A stretch of DNA of 64,000 bases from Aspergillus flavus (lineage: Eukaryota; Ascomycota; Eurotiomycetes; Eurotiales; Aspergillaceae): contig NC_092405.1 of the NCBI RefSeq assembly GCF_009017415.1, forward strand, positions 2,914,001 to 2,978,000, written 5' to 3'. The translations under genes and the position numbers were made by a program. Positions 24,498-35,839 of the stretch are shown one piece after another. The notes under the pieces were generated by a model. The model was not told where the DNA came from, did no database searches, and saw nothing but the letters and a program-made list of their open reading frames with translations. The first letter of the stretch is position 1. Each line of letters starts with the position of its first letter.

Positions 24498-26263
24498 ATG
24501 CCGAAGCCAAAGTCTCTTCTGAAAGACTCCAAAGCTAAGAACAAAAGGAAAACCACTCAACAGGTACCGTATTCACGACATTCAGACATTTCCCTTTACC
24601 CATGCGCTTGCTCATTCTTGACAGGCTCCTGAGACTGCAGATGAGTTCTTAGCTGGTGAGTCTTTCTGGAACCCAGACTTGCATCACTGTCCTACTATGT
24701 CCTAGATGGATAGAGACTGTAGAATCCACCATCGTTGCAGCCATTGCTAAACTAGTGCAGTTGGCGTCGAACAGGAAGAGGCTGGCGAAAAATGGCGAGC
24801 TGGTGACGCAGCAAAATCTATGCGCTTTTTTATGCGCGCCATTGCAACTTATGATAACGGCCTTAAAAAGTACCCTCATGCATTTGACTTGGCATACAAC
24901 AAGTATGTAAGCAGCCAGCTCTATCCTCACAGTTAGATGCATAAGTGGGCACGCCATTGCAATCAGCGACATAAGCTTACCATCAAATAGAGCAAGAGTT
25001 CAATATGAAATCACCCAGCACCCCAAGTTGGCTGCACAGCTGCCTGCTCCACTAGCAGATATTTTGAACATAACACTACAGTCTCATAGGGAGGCCCTCA
25101 ATCTAGATCAAGACAATGCGGATGCTCTATTCAACACCGCTCAAGTGCTCACAAGCCTTGCTGAGGTAGTCACGGATACCAAACATCCGTCTGACACACA
25201 GCTTTGCCGGGCAGTCAAATACCTGCAGGAGGCAATAGAGCTCTTCCAACGTTGTCTCATCATTCAAGAGATGCGTTATACTGAAATGCAGGAACAGATC
25301 AAATTGATGGAGTCTGGAAATGTGGGTCCACGCGAGGAAGAAATGCAAGAGCAAACCATGCAGGAAAGCACAGAGAATGCAGGTGAATCGAGGCCTTCTG
25401 ATCAACAAGAGCAATGGGCTGCTGTGATTGAGCCAGTGACCAAGGATACCCTCGTCGACACAGCGGTGGCACAGTTGGAGACGCTCACAACTCTCTGCAA
25501 CTTGCTTACCTTTAATCCCGGAGTCGGACTTGGTTGGGTTGAAGAATCCTCTGCAGACTTGCTCCAAGAGAAGATCTCTGCATACGTTGAGGGTTCTAGC
25601 AGACACTACGAAGCATCTTTGGCCCGTGCCAAATTTACCTGCGCTCTGAACGAGGTGTTGTACCGAAGCGGGCGAATCGATGTTGAAACTTATCAAACAG
25701 AAATCGCACATGTCTTTGGTCCTGATCTAGACCTCTCTGCGGACCCCGAAGGCCTCTGCAGCAAAGCAGATGCGCTCACGTCGTTCAACACGGCCGTTAC
25801 GGATTTGCCTCCCTCGCACGACCATGAGGTGTTTAAAAATTCACTAATTTTGCGGTGGCAATCGCTATCAGCTGCTTTGGATGCCTTGACGAAGGCTTCC
25901 AAACTTCCTGATGCAGATAACCTGCCCAGAATTCATGTTGCACGAGGAGACGTAGAGATGAACAGGTGGAGACTCGGCATGTCTCCGTGGGAATACACCA
26001 TGGCTCAACAAAATGCCACTGTTCTCCTCCGGAACGCTCAAACATATTATCGAGGCGCCGCAGCTCTCGCACGCAGAGATGGGAATGCAGACGAAGAACG
26101 TGATGGAACATGCAAGGAAGCCCTGGCAGCCGCTTTAGAAGGCCAGAAAGACAAATTGCAACAGCTCAAAGCCACCGCATTTAAGGAGCTTATGATCGTT
26201 GCAAAAGATGTGGTGGATGACGGGTGGGTAAGCCCCCGGGATATGGAAGCACTACTGTCGTAA
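24498..26263 (+). CDS. TPR-like helical-repeat protein, function not recognised
   Basis: Exons 24498-24563, 24625-24655, 24761-24902 and 24991-26263 (introns 61, 105 and 88 nt) give 503 aa. A basic N-terminus (MPKPKSLLKDSKAKNKRK) looks like a nuclear localisation signal. TPR-like helices follow: EEAGEKWRAGDAAKSMRFF, AIATYDNGLKKYPHAFDLAY and EALNLDQDNADALFNTAQVL, and later LRNAQTYYRGAAALARRDG. A Glu/Gln-rich insert sits near residues 170-200. Nuclear TPR chaperones for ribosomal proteins (such as Acl4) have a similar outline, but I cannot assign it. The second exon is only 31 nt. The gene ends 88 bp from the convergent NNF1 stop codon. Confidence 0.8.
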
Positions 26264-26351
26264 ATCTGTCCCATTTATCAGGTCAGTAATGCAGCTCTTT
26301 CGCGCATGGTCACGTTCTGCACGCCATAGACAACAAGCATGTAGTCACCAA

Positions 26352-27148
26352 TCATATGTCCGATCTAGCTTTGACTTCTTCTTCCATCTGTAAAGCCTCC
26401 TTGCGAAGATTGTTCTCCGCACTAAACTGCGTAGCAGCTGTCGCAGCACCCTCCAAGTCTGCAACCACAGACTCAAGGCTTGACAGCAGATCCTCAATCT
26501 CTGATCTCTGAGACTGGACCCGCTGAGACAACGCCACGTTTTGGTTCTGGGTAGACTCTATGTTCTCATTCAAAGCCGTTTGAGCTTCCTGCAAATGCGG
26601 AGCAAGACGTGCGCGATATAGTTCCTCTGGAGTCAGCGTATGGGGCCTAAAAGGAAAATTAGCGCAAAGTTGGCTCCATGATAAATTCTTAAGATTGATG
26701 GGAAAAGGCCTCCAAAAAGAAAGAAAGAAAAGAAAACGAAGACAAAGGAAAAAAGAAAGCCATACGCAACATCCCCCTGTCCCTGTCCACGATCTCTCCT
26801 ATGTCTTGCCTCCCCCATCAACCTATCCAACTCATTCAACTGCCTTATCGCATCTCTTTCGTGTATGATATCTTCGAACTCAGCCCTTGCACTTTCCTCC
26901 AACTTCGCATTCAGCTGTCTCCAAACCGACTCTAGACTCGCCGGAACATGTTTCGCAGGGGTGGGAAAGCACCCGGAGAAGTTGGCATAGGAATTTGCTC
27001 GCAGTGTACGCAACAATGCCTGGTTGAATGTCTTCTGTAGCACGGTAGCGCGCGGGCCGGGTGTTAGAGGGACTGGCGCTGGTGGGGGCGGAGAGGGCGA
27101 AGCGTCTTGTCTGGAGGGATTGAGATTGTTGCTGTTATCTTCGGCCAT
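26352..27148 (-). CDS. NNF1: Kinetochore MIND/Mis12-complex subunit Nnf1
   Basis: Two exons, 26766-27148 and 26352-26646 (intron 119 nt), 225 aa. After a Pro/Ser-rich start comes the Nnf1 core: LQKTFNQALLRTLRANSYAN, then FSGCFPTPAKHVPASLESVW and RQLNAKLEESARAEFEDII. After splicing, PHTLTPEELYRARLAPHLQE leads into a C-terminal coiled coil (LSQRVQSQRSEIEDLLSSLE). Nnf1 pairs with Mtw1/Mis12 to connect CENP-C to the outer kinetochore. The intron is long and pyrimidine-rich in the gene's sense and can be partly read through, so a naive model would end early. Confidence 0.85.
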
Positions 27149-27737
27149 TGTCTTTGTTTTATTCCTCGGTCCAGTTTACTCCAATCTATCCTCCTTTTCT
27201 GTTATGTCTTTTGGCTGGCGTATGTGATCGTGTTGTGTGGATAAGTATGGTTTGAAAGGTATAGGCCAATGTCCTACAAGGGAACGCGTCAGTCACATGA
27301 TCGGCTTAGATCTGCAGTGGGTCCGAGAGATTATCGACCCTACATGATCAAATACACAGTACCTACTCCAGGCCTTCGCTTTCTCTTCGTTCGGCAAGAT
27401 GTACAGCATGCGTGGGTGCCAGTCTCTCGTTGGAAGGGGTTAACCGACTTTACGTTATTTCATCATCATCTCTATCGTCATGACGCTGGTGTCGATGGTG
27501 GGATTTGCATTGCCTATGTATATGCATATATGTCAACCAGAATTTCACCTATAGATTACTCTATAGAGACACCTCTTAGTGTCCGGACATTTTTAGGTAG
27601 TTGAATGGGATAATTTATTTCCAACAACATATTACTTTACAATCACTTCATCTACCTGATATCCATGGGTTCCATATGCCCTATTTACTCCATGAACTTT
27701 GAATACTTATATACCGCGGATCCAAATAGTATTGGAA
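27149..27737. other. Intergenic, NNF1 promoter / GPCR 3' flank
   Basis: 589 bp between two minus-strand genes. Nothing recognisable beyond expected promoter and 3' UTR. Confidence 0.65.
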
Positions 27738-29191
27738 CTAGCGAGTCAAACGACGAACACTGTCGTTCGAACTGTAAGTCTGTTCTACATGTCCTTCGTA
27801 TTCTTCTCGATTTCTGTATCCAGGGTCTCTCACTAGACTGCCTCTCCTGAAATCCCGATAAACCGTCTTGAATGCCGGCCATGAGATGGACATATAGATA
27901 ATACTGTTCCAGAATCCCTGGAGCGGAAGAACAAAGCTCGATACATAGTTCAGAGCAAAGTTGTGGGAATTAGGATAGGCAAGTGAATATGCCCGGTTGA
28001 CCGTCGAAGGAACCTGCGAACCATTAGCCATATTTTCACCTAGAGTTGAGCATAGTAGTTACGAACCCAGGTGACAATCAAGGCAACGAAGAAGAGCATC
28101 GCATACTTGGTATAAGCCCAAGCCGCCGTACTTGTATCGGACATTGCGCGGCGGCGGGACCACGACTCTGAATGGGAATGTTTTATTGCTTTTAACGGGA
28201 GGCCGCTAGACTGTCTGCTCATGAAGCCGCCCTCGATGGTGACAGAGTACGGGTTGTAGAATGGGGAGACGGGGTTACACAGTTCTTCGGCAGTGGGGCA
28301 ACTCCCTTGTTGAGAGCGTGTAATTTCACTGGTGACGCGGATTTCCGTTGTTGGCCTAGTATGGGTAGGCTCGAGGGGGCGTTGGGTATCGCGCATCTCG
28401 AACCCCTCGTAGTGTTCGGAGGTCGGCTCGCCTTCATACCTGGGATAGGAATCCGCCGAGTCGAGGTTGCCAAGCTGCCGCAATTGGCGTCGCCTTTCCC
28501 AAATGACACTACCCGTGCGGATATAGATGGCCAACGTCAAAGCAATAAAGAACCAAACTGGACCGTAGAAGACCGCGATCCGTAGCCAGTCCCAGGTCTG
28601 CGAAACCCAACACCAGAGCTACAGCTATGTGTGAGGACTAGTCTATCTCACTAGGTTCGGTCACTTACCACCGCATAACCGTAGACCTTGCCCCGGGCCT
28701 TGGTCTTAATGAAAAAGTACGCGAGGGAGGGGATGAAAGGTAATCCGTAGCAGAAGAGGACATACTTCCACTCTAGCCGTCGTAATTGTTCGGAGTTGTA
28801 TTTGTAAAAGAATGTTAAGTAGACATTACAGGCCATGGCAAAAGTCCATAGGGCATCGGCGGGCATGAACCTGTCATGGATCAGCAGTTTGCCAAGTGAA
28901 CTACCATTTTGTCTCTCGGCTTCTTGGAGCTAACCATTGGATCAGGAAGGCCTGGAACTGACACAGGGGACTGTTGAGCCCCATGTGAATGCCTGACTGA
29001 GAGATGACGGTTGCGATGTTGGTCATTAAGTTGCCCCAGGAGGCGTAAAACACCAGACGGTTGATGGGCTTGCGAAAGGCACTTGAACCGAGGAACGAGA
29101 TGACGATAATGGCGGTGCCGGTCAAAGAGATGGCCGAGCAAACCCGTTCGGTTGCTGAGATGGCGTATAGTTGTTGTTCCGACAGAGACAT
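27738..29191 (-). CDS. gprH: cAMP-receptor-like G-protein-coupled receptor (GprH/GprI class)
   Basis: Four exons, 28935-29191, 28669-28870, 28067-28618 and 27738-28013 (introns 64, 50 and 53 nt), 428 aa. Seven hydrophobic segments fit a receptor: ISLTGTAIIVISFLG, LVFYASWGNLMTNIATVIS, FMPADALWTFAMACNVYLTF, YVLFCYGLPFIPSLAYFFI, RIAVFYGPVWFFIALTLAIY, then after a long third cytoplasmic loop YAMLFFVALIVTWV, and a last one in exon 4 (YVSSFVLPLQGFWNSIIYMS). The LW-rich segments resemble Dictyostelium cAMP receptors; in Aspergillus this group (GprH, GprI) is linked to carbon and amino-acid sensing through cAMP-PKA. The third loop, about 140 residues, has many Ser/Thr/Arg and likely phosphosites. The symbol comes from memory; GprI is the alternative. 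The start is the ATG at 29191; a longer upstream frame lacks an ATG in good context. Confidence 0.83.
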
Positions 29192-31125
29192 TGCGAAAAG
29201 ACCATGCTGAACCCAGAAGCAAAAAGAAAGGAGAAAAAAAAAACAAAATTGGTATCTGGGTATCACGCGCAGAAAGCCACAATCCAAATAGCTATACAGA
29301 AGCAAAATCCGGTATCATATACGTAGGGACGAACCAAGCCCCTTGTCATCTATCACCCGAGGGGCAATATAGCAAGCAAATCAATCAGGAAGAACAAGAC
29401 CAGCTCTAGCGGGCGAGGACGCCCAAGGAGGGAGTAAAAGATTTGACGTGTATCGGGAGGTACATCGCACAAGAGTATCATTTATGGACACACAGTCCTC
29501 TTTAAAACATGACGAAATGAAAGTATATGGAGAAATCACCCATGGCCAGACAAAGGGATCAGAGGGTCCCAGCGAGGGTCAACCTTTCATAAGTTGGGGT
29601 AGATGGAACCGCAATTGTTCTCTCGCCTCCACATGAGTATATACTATACGAACGCTCATTTGTGGGGTGGGAGTGAAAGGATCCTTTGGGTCTTGGACAC
29701 TGGTAAAGTTTGTTCCGAAAAAGGCTACGATTAGTTTATGTATGATGAAAAAAGAAAACCCTTCCATTTCTTACTTTTCGCCCTATCACGCACCTCGGTT
29801 CTTGAACGATGGGTACGGAGCATGGCGTACATAACAATATATATATGTATCAATCAAGAAATAACGAAAAGAGAAAAAGAAAGAAACTCCAATCAAAATT
29901 GCTCGATAGTATTATTGATTCGGGAATTCTGGTGAGGACTGGTCACACGCTTTGTAGGGCATTATTACTCCTACCCTCGTTGGTGGAAGTAGATAACCTT
30001 TTTTTTTTTTTACAGTCAACGGTTTTTTGTAAAAAAAAAAAAAAAAAAAAGACAATTAATTGCTGCCCCGGCTCATGACCTATCGGTGCTTTGACAATCT
30101 TTACTGGTCCTGTCCTGCAGAAGCATAAGTGTATATAGAGGTACATTGAACATATCTACTTATATATCTTTTATATGTACTCCTCTTTGGAGAGTCCCTT
30201 GCGTGACATCCCTTAAGGCTGGTCCGACCTTTAATTCCCGAAAGGGGAATCCCCATTCATTCCCACCCTCAATAAGCAGCCTCTTAGATCTCCATGCGGG
30301 TGGCAAAAAGTGACCATGGCTCTAACTATTCTGTAATGAGTTATGTCTGCCTTAGTGTAGCAAATAGTATTTACAGAGAAATGGTAATCCCGTGTGAATG
30401 AATGAATGTATGCCCTACCAGGCCAAGTCCGACTGGAAGAGAAAAGAAAGGTACCGGCAAATAAACGCCACGAAAGCCCTGTGGTCAACACGAAACAAAG
30501 AGCAATCGTTCCTTAGCTTGCGTTTTGCACAGCCAGTGGTGGGCGTATGACCCACGGTTGTTGCAAGAACAAAGGGACGTGTGTATCATGTATGGCTCGA
30601 AAATATATCCTCCCCGACTCCAGCCTTGGCCCAATAGACAACCGTCCTTGAGAGAAGTAGGGTAATCGATTATGATCCCGGTGAACCGCGAGATAACAAA
30701 GGGGGGCAAAAGAAAGAGATAGAGAAAGAAAAAGAGAAAAAGCCATGGTTAGCGGTAGCTGAGCCCTGATTAATCGACCCAGTCTTTCATTTCAATATGA
30801 AGGCTAGTAGGGTTTCGGCTCAAAACTACCGCGATTCATATGCCATGTCGCATAGGCATCCTAATAATGGAAAATACGAACATGGCATTCTATTCGGAAT
30901 ATGGTGGTGTAGATCGCTGTGCGTGGCCATGCAACGAACTGTACAGCCCGGATAAACAAACTAGTATAAGTATTTAGTGCGAATTTTGTTCTCAGCTATA
31001 ACGCCATGCTCCCTCCCAATCTAAGACAGATCCATCGTCTCATCATTTCGGTCAGCAAATGGTAAGGGAAAATAAAAAAGGGAAAAGAAAAGAAAGGCGC
31101 AGTAACGAAACGAAAAGTCCCTGAT
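29192..31125. other. Intergenic, GPCR promoter / PHOA 3' flank
   Basis: 1.9 kb between two minus-strand genes, with short unsupported ORFs. Contains the T/A inverted repeat listed separately. Confidence 0.6.
29999..30043. repeat. 16-bp perfect inverted repeat (poly-T / poly-A hairpin)
   Basis: Arm 29999-30014 is T13 followed by ACA; arm 30028-30043 is TGT followed by A13, with a 13-nt loop. The A run continues to 30050. It could fold in RNA from either strand or be a replication-slippage product. Confidence 0.85.
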
Positions 31126-31176
31126 TCATTGATACGCCTGCTGGGAAGTAACCATCCCTCCGTACCCGGACATTTG

Positions 31177-31207
<31 letters not shown>

Positions 31208-32475
31208 AGCAGCTGTGCCTGCATTTGAGGCAGATCGTGGAACCACGGGTGCTGCAGTGCATCGTGAGCGCTAACTCGCATCTCTGGTCGAAGTTGAAGC
31301 ATCCTGTTTAGCAAATCGAGCCCAAGAGGATCGATTTGGGGCAAGATAAGGCCTAGATCTTGTGTCGCATAGACATGGAAATTGGGCTTGTATTCTGGCA
31401 ATTGAGAGATACCGGGCCACGAGCGCTCCGACGGCGTTCCCATGAGACGGAAGATCTTCTGCAACTGGTCCTCATTGGTGGTGCCTGGGAACAGTGGACG
31501 GCCAGTGTACAATTCCGCCATGATACATCCAGCAGACCAAATATCAATACTTGTGTTATACGTCCTGCTGCCGAGGAGGACATCGGGGGCGCGGTACCAT
31601 AGCGTCACTACCTCGTTCGAAAATGTATTGACGGGTATGCCAAAAGCCCGGGCAAGACCGAAGTCTCCTAGTTTGAGTTGCCCCTTTTTGTTAATCAAGA
31701 GATTCTGGGGCTTCAAGTCACGGTGGAGGACTCGGTTCTCGTGACAAAACGCGATGCCCTTGAGGAGCTGGTGCATGAATGACTTGATCGTCGCCTGGTC
31801 TAATTGTCCCCGTTCGCCTCGAGTGTCCATGTACTTCTTCAGATCCTTGTCCATATACTCAAAAACGAGCATCAGCTTGTTTTCGGTATGGATGACGTCG
31901 TAAAGCGAAACAATACTCTCATGCTTAAGCTCCTTCATCAATGAGATCTCTCGAATGGCCGTCGATGGTGTCCCCTCCTCGGAATCAAGATGAATCTCCT
32001 TCAAAGCTACTAGCTCGCCAGTCTGGCGATTCCGGCCCTTGAATACCTGCGACCGTCTGTATGAGCAAAAGCACGAAACTTGATACCGGGCGATACGGTT
32101 GCGGAGAAAAGATCAGAGTGGTGTAACGCCGGGGTCAACGTACAGTGGCATACGTTCCTTCTCCTAGCTAGAGGCAGATTAGTCACACAGTTCCTTCCAC
32201 GGCGTATTGTATATATGAAGAATGAAAGAAGCGCACACCTTTTCCAGCTGTTGAAAAGAGCTAGGCTGCTGCGCTTTGTCCATCGTCGGCGACGCGGCAG
32301 GGTGCGAAGTTGGGGATTTCGGCGGCGGGGGTCTCGAGCGTTGTTGGTTGAAAAGAAAAGATTGCGGAGACACAAGCGTCGATACAATGTCCAGATAAGT
32401 AGATGTAGGGTGGTGGTGTTGTTGTTGTTGTGGGTGAGGATTCCTCTGGATTCTTAAGCTGCTGTGATTGTCCAT
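31126..32475 (-). CDS. phoA: Cyclin-dependent kinase PHOA (Pho85 family)
   Basis: Ser/Thr kinase of the Pho85/CDK5 family that works with Pho80-like cyclins in phosphate sensing and development. Exons 32239-32475, 32144-32167 and 31126-32046 (introns 71 and 97 nt). The middle exon is only 24 nt and encodes LGEGTYAT, the glycine loop. The kinase shows [36 protein letters not shown] and [16 protein letters not shown]. The tail has an 11-Gln run (31174-31206). Two in-frame starts exist: ATG at 32475 (393 aa) adds 64 residues, and ATG at 32283 ([15 protein letters not shown], 329 aa) gives the usual CDK length. I recall that A. nidulans PHOA is made in two forms from different start codons (M1 and M47), so both may be used. 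Confidence 0.92.
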
Positions 32476-32892
32476 GTCCGTGATTCCCTTGTTCCATTTA
32501 ATTGGAGCCTTGTTTTTGAGCCCCGCGGCGGATAACCACAGGGCCAAAGGGTGCAGAGATGGTTACGGTACCGTATGAAATCACATTACCTGTTATGCGG
32601 TAACCCGACGACGAAGTCAGGTACTGTATATTTGTACTATGTATGTCCCCCTATGAACTACTATTAGTACTGTAGTAGCTAGCCCTAGACCCCTAGTCTG
32701 GCTACGAATCCTCTTATCTTCTACATCATCATTGGAAAGTCATACGTTTACACGCGACAAATAATAGCGATGACTGGGATGTTCAGCCAAGAAAAAAGAA
32801 AAAAAAAGAAATATTATTCCACAACTCTATTTGTTCTATACAACTCTATCACCACGGGGGAAAATTCCCTAATACATTCGGACAGCGCCTAT
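32476..32892. other. Intergenic, PHOA promoter / sirtuin 3' flank
   Basis: 417 bp, with a GTAC/TAGTAC-rich patch at about 32620-32690. No gene. Confidence 0.6.
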
Positions 32893-34035
32893 TCACGCAG
32901 GGGCAAGAGAGGGAAGCTGTGCGGCAACAGGGGGCAAAATAAGATCGGAGTTGAGACTGCAACGAATATGAGGGGCGTCCGGCTCCATCTTCCCAAAGAG
33001 TACCGACTCGTTTCGGACCCCTCCGATATTGATTATGCCTATAGGCATACCCCTTTTATGAGCTCGTTCGACTAACCTCCATGCTGAAAAAGTGGCAAGA
33101 CTGCTCCCAAGAATGAGAAGCCTTCCAGCGTCATCAATTGCCTCCTCTGCAGCCGTTTTCACAGCTGGTTGAATGTTTTCTCCGAACATAATGACCGCGG
33201 GCTTGAGAACGCCAGCAGTCGAAGATGGTAGCCATGCACCATCGCTTTCGACCTCTACCCTAGCCGGCGTGCCATCTTGGAGGCGAGGAGGTTTCTCTAG
33301 ACATGTAGGACAAGATGGGTACCGGAAAGTAGAGTAAGGAGCCTCGGCTAAATCCACATCTCCATCTGGATTAAGCTTTAGGCCTTTCTGTCGCTGTTCC
33401 TCAGGATTATCTGTGTTGAGAGCCCCGGTGTCGACCATCTTGGCCAAAAACTCTGCCCAGGCCGGATTAAGCTTTTCGAGCGACTTCTGGAATTCGTCTC
33501 GGGGAAATTGATTTTGACAGCTGATACAGACGACCGACCTTAGGTAGCCATGAAGTTCGATGGTTGATAGTTTCGAATGAGCTATTGGATGGAAAGAGTC
33601 GACATTCTGTGTCACTACGGAGCTGAGATATCCCTTTGCGCCGAGGTCCCTAATAGCCCAATGCGTTGAGTTGGGTTTTGCTTTCACCAGGCCTGGCCAG
33701 CCGACAAAGCTCCTAGCCCAGTACCTCTTGCGGAACTCATGTCGTTTCAGAAATTCATGGAAATAAATTGGTCGATATGTTTTGTTTGTGACGTATGTGC
33801 CATTTTCTCCTCGATAATCGGACAAGCCAGACGCCACCGAGATTCCCGCACCAGTCAAGAGAACAGTCTGAGAATACCTTCCGACGTCAACTCCGCGAAG
33901 GTAGGGTGACGGAGGGGCAGTCAAAAACGATAACAGAGCATCAATAGCTCCTGAAACATTGCGGGCTGATGGCGGCACAATTACTGGTGGAGGCAGCGGG
34001 CCGGTGAAGGGGATTCTGATCGACGGGGTCGTCAT
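32893..34035 (-). CDS. Class II (SIRT4-type) NAD-dependent sirtuin
   Basis: Single exon, 380 aa. Sir2 family: LLTGAGISVASGLSDYRGE binds NAD, TQNVDSFH carries the NAD/acyl pocket, ELHGYLRSVVCISC gives the catalytic His and first zinc Cys pair, and CPTC the second pair after an unusually long spacer. VIMFGENI and LILGSSLATFSAWRLV complete the Rossmann part, and GMPIGIINIGGVRNE is near the end. The YVTNKTYRPIYFHEF segment resembles SIRT4-like enzymes, which are usually mitochondrial. The N-terminus (MTTPSIRIPFTGPLPPP) has few acidic residues and could be a weak targeting peptide. Substrate is unknown. Divergent from the PQ-loop gene. Confidence 0.88.
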   Translation of the reverse strand: MTTPSIRIPFTGPLPPPVIVPPSARNVSGAIDALLSFLTAPPSPYLRGVDVGRYSQTVLLTGAGISVASGLSDYRGENGTYVTNKTYRPIYFHEFLKRHEFRKRYWARSFVGWPGLVKAKPNSTHWAIRDLGAKGYLSSVVTQNVDSFHPIAHSKLSTIELHGYLRSVVCISCQNQFPRDEFQKSLEKLNPAWAEFLAKMVDTGALNTDNPEEQRQKGLKLNPDGDVDLAEAPYSTFRYPSCPTCLEKPPRLQDGTPARVEVESDGAWLPSSTAGVLKPAVIMFGENIQPAVKTAAEEAIDDAGRLLILGSSLATFSAWRLVERAHKRGMPIGIINIGGVRNESVLFGKMEPDAPHIRCSLNSDLILPPVAAQLPSLAPA

Positions 34036-34620
34036 TGAAGCCGCATAATTGGCAGAAGCTGATGTAAGAAAAGGAAGTACGTATGTTTAAGAGGAACTGC
34101 CGTTAACTGCTCGAATGATTGTAATTCCATGGGGTACCATTGGGGCAACTAAGTTCTCTTTGATTCCTGGATTGGCCACTCATCGCAAATGCCGTCATTG
34201 ATAGTAGCTGACTCATCCAATCCATACCCTAACTGTTTATTGCATCACCTGATAGGGTTTCTCTTCATGGCATGATGCGGAAGGTAATGTTTCTTATGTA
34301 TGTGTGCCTTTATGCTTGCTGAGCTACATCTCAACGGCTATAGTATCATATAGAATGCTCTATCAATAGGGGTTCGCTCATGAAAGGAGTTCCAATTGCC
34401 TCCATTATAAAAGTGGTCTGTGCAGTCTAGTCTACCCCGGATTTATAACCACGTGATCGCTGAACAGAGTCTTCGAGCGTCATCGTTCTCAAGTCCTCTT
34501 TTCTACCCTCACAGGATTGTTGAATCCATGATAAATTTTGAGATTTTTCTTTCTTTGCTATTAGTAGCCTAGGATCGGACTGGGTGGACCACCCAATTCG
34601 TCACTCTACTTGTGTTAGGC
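34036..34620. promoter_or_regulatory. Divergent promoter region sirtuin / PQ-loop gene
   Basis: 585 bp with CACGTG at 34450-34455, 166 bp before the PQ-loop start. No gene. Confidence 0.5.
34450..34455. promoter_or_regulatory. CACGTGA E-box upstream of the PQ-loop gene
   Basis: CACGTG followed by A, in a divergent promoter. Fits Cbf1-type or Pho4-type bHLH binding; use is inferred. Confidence 0.3.
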
Positions 34621-35839
34621 ATGTTTCACCCTCCAGTTGGTAATATAGATTTAGAAGCTCTCAGCGGTATTTGTGGGTATGTGTCTGGGTCAGAAGGTGA
34701 AAAAGGATGACTAACTAATGTTGATTAGATCCATATCCATTGCATGTTGGGTTGTTGTCTTTTCTCCCCAAATCATAGAGAATTTCCGTCGTGGCTCAGC
34801 AGATGGCCTCTCACTTCTTTTTCTCGTTGTCTGGTTAGCGGGCGATGTATTCAATATTCTCGGGGCTGTCTTGCAGGGCGTCCTGCCGACGATGATTATT
34901 TTGGCTGTGTACTACACACTCGCCGATATCGTCTTGTTAGGTCAGTGCTTCTACTATCGAGGATTCACCCTGAGAGATGAACCGTCACCACCGAGCTCGC
35001 GCGCCCAGGAATCAGATGCCGAAGACCAGCCTTCATTTCCTGGAAAGGTATCAGAGCGAACAGCTCTACTATCCGCAAAGGCGAATGGTCACTCCTATCA
35101 GGCACATTCTCAAGAGCACACGGGAAATGGATACCCAACGCCAGGGCCATCCGGCCAACAGTCCTTCCCATACCATCAAAACCACAGGAGACACTCAGCA
35201 ACCTCCTTCAGGGATATTCTCCACCCCAACGTGGATGGAACACACCTCTCTCCCGTGACACCTTTTGTTGAACCTTCAGCGAAGGAGACACGTCCTGTGC
35301 GCAGACTCTCCGCCCTCCAAAACGCCCTATTCAACCTTTCCGCCGTCGTCTTAGTCTGCGCGGCCGGTGTACTCGGCTGGTACGTCAGCCCTGGATCATC
35401 AAAAGCCGAAGACAAGCAGGATGACAGCGGGTCTCTCTCCTTCGATACCCTGGGTCAAGTATTCGGCTACCTATGTGCAGCCCTGTACCTCGGATCTCGT
35501 CTGCCCCAGATATTACTCAACTACCGACGGAAGTCCACGGATGGTGTATCCTTGCTATTCTTCCTCTTCGCTTGTATTGGCAACTTAACCTACGTCCTTT
35601 CTATACTCGCCTACTCCCCAGTTTGCAAGGGGGTGTACCCCCAAGGAAGGGTTAGCCAATGTCGACCTGGCGAAGCTGCTGCCTTGTATGGTCGGTACAT
35701 ACTTGTGAACTTATCTTGGTTAATCGGGAGCTTAGGAACACTGTTCCTTGATATGGTCATATTTGTGCAATTCTTCTTGTATCAAGATAATGGGTACGGC
35801 GAGACCGAAGGAACTAGCGAGGAAACTTTGAGGGGATGA
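34621..35839 (+). CDS. PQ-loop vacuolar/lysosomal amino-acid transporter (Ypq/Rtc2 type)
   Basis: Exons 34621-34676 and 34729-35839, 52-nt intron with an exact CTAAC branch site, 388 aa. Two PQ-loop repeats: FSPQIIENFRRGSADGLSLL near the N-terminus and SRLPQILLNYRRKSTDGVSL near the C-terminus, each followed by membrane helices (VVWLAGDVFNILGAVL; LFACIGNLTYVLSILAY). Seven helices are expected. A polar Ser/Pro/His-rich loop of about 110 residues separates the repeats. Ypq1-3 and human PQLC2 export cationic amino acids from the vacuole or lysosome. The first exon (MFHPPVGNIDLEALSGICG) joins in phase 2 to SISIACWVVV, so starting at a later codon would lose the first helix. Confidence 0.9.
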
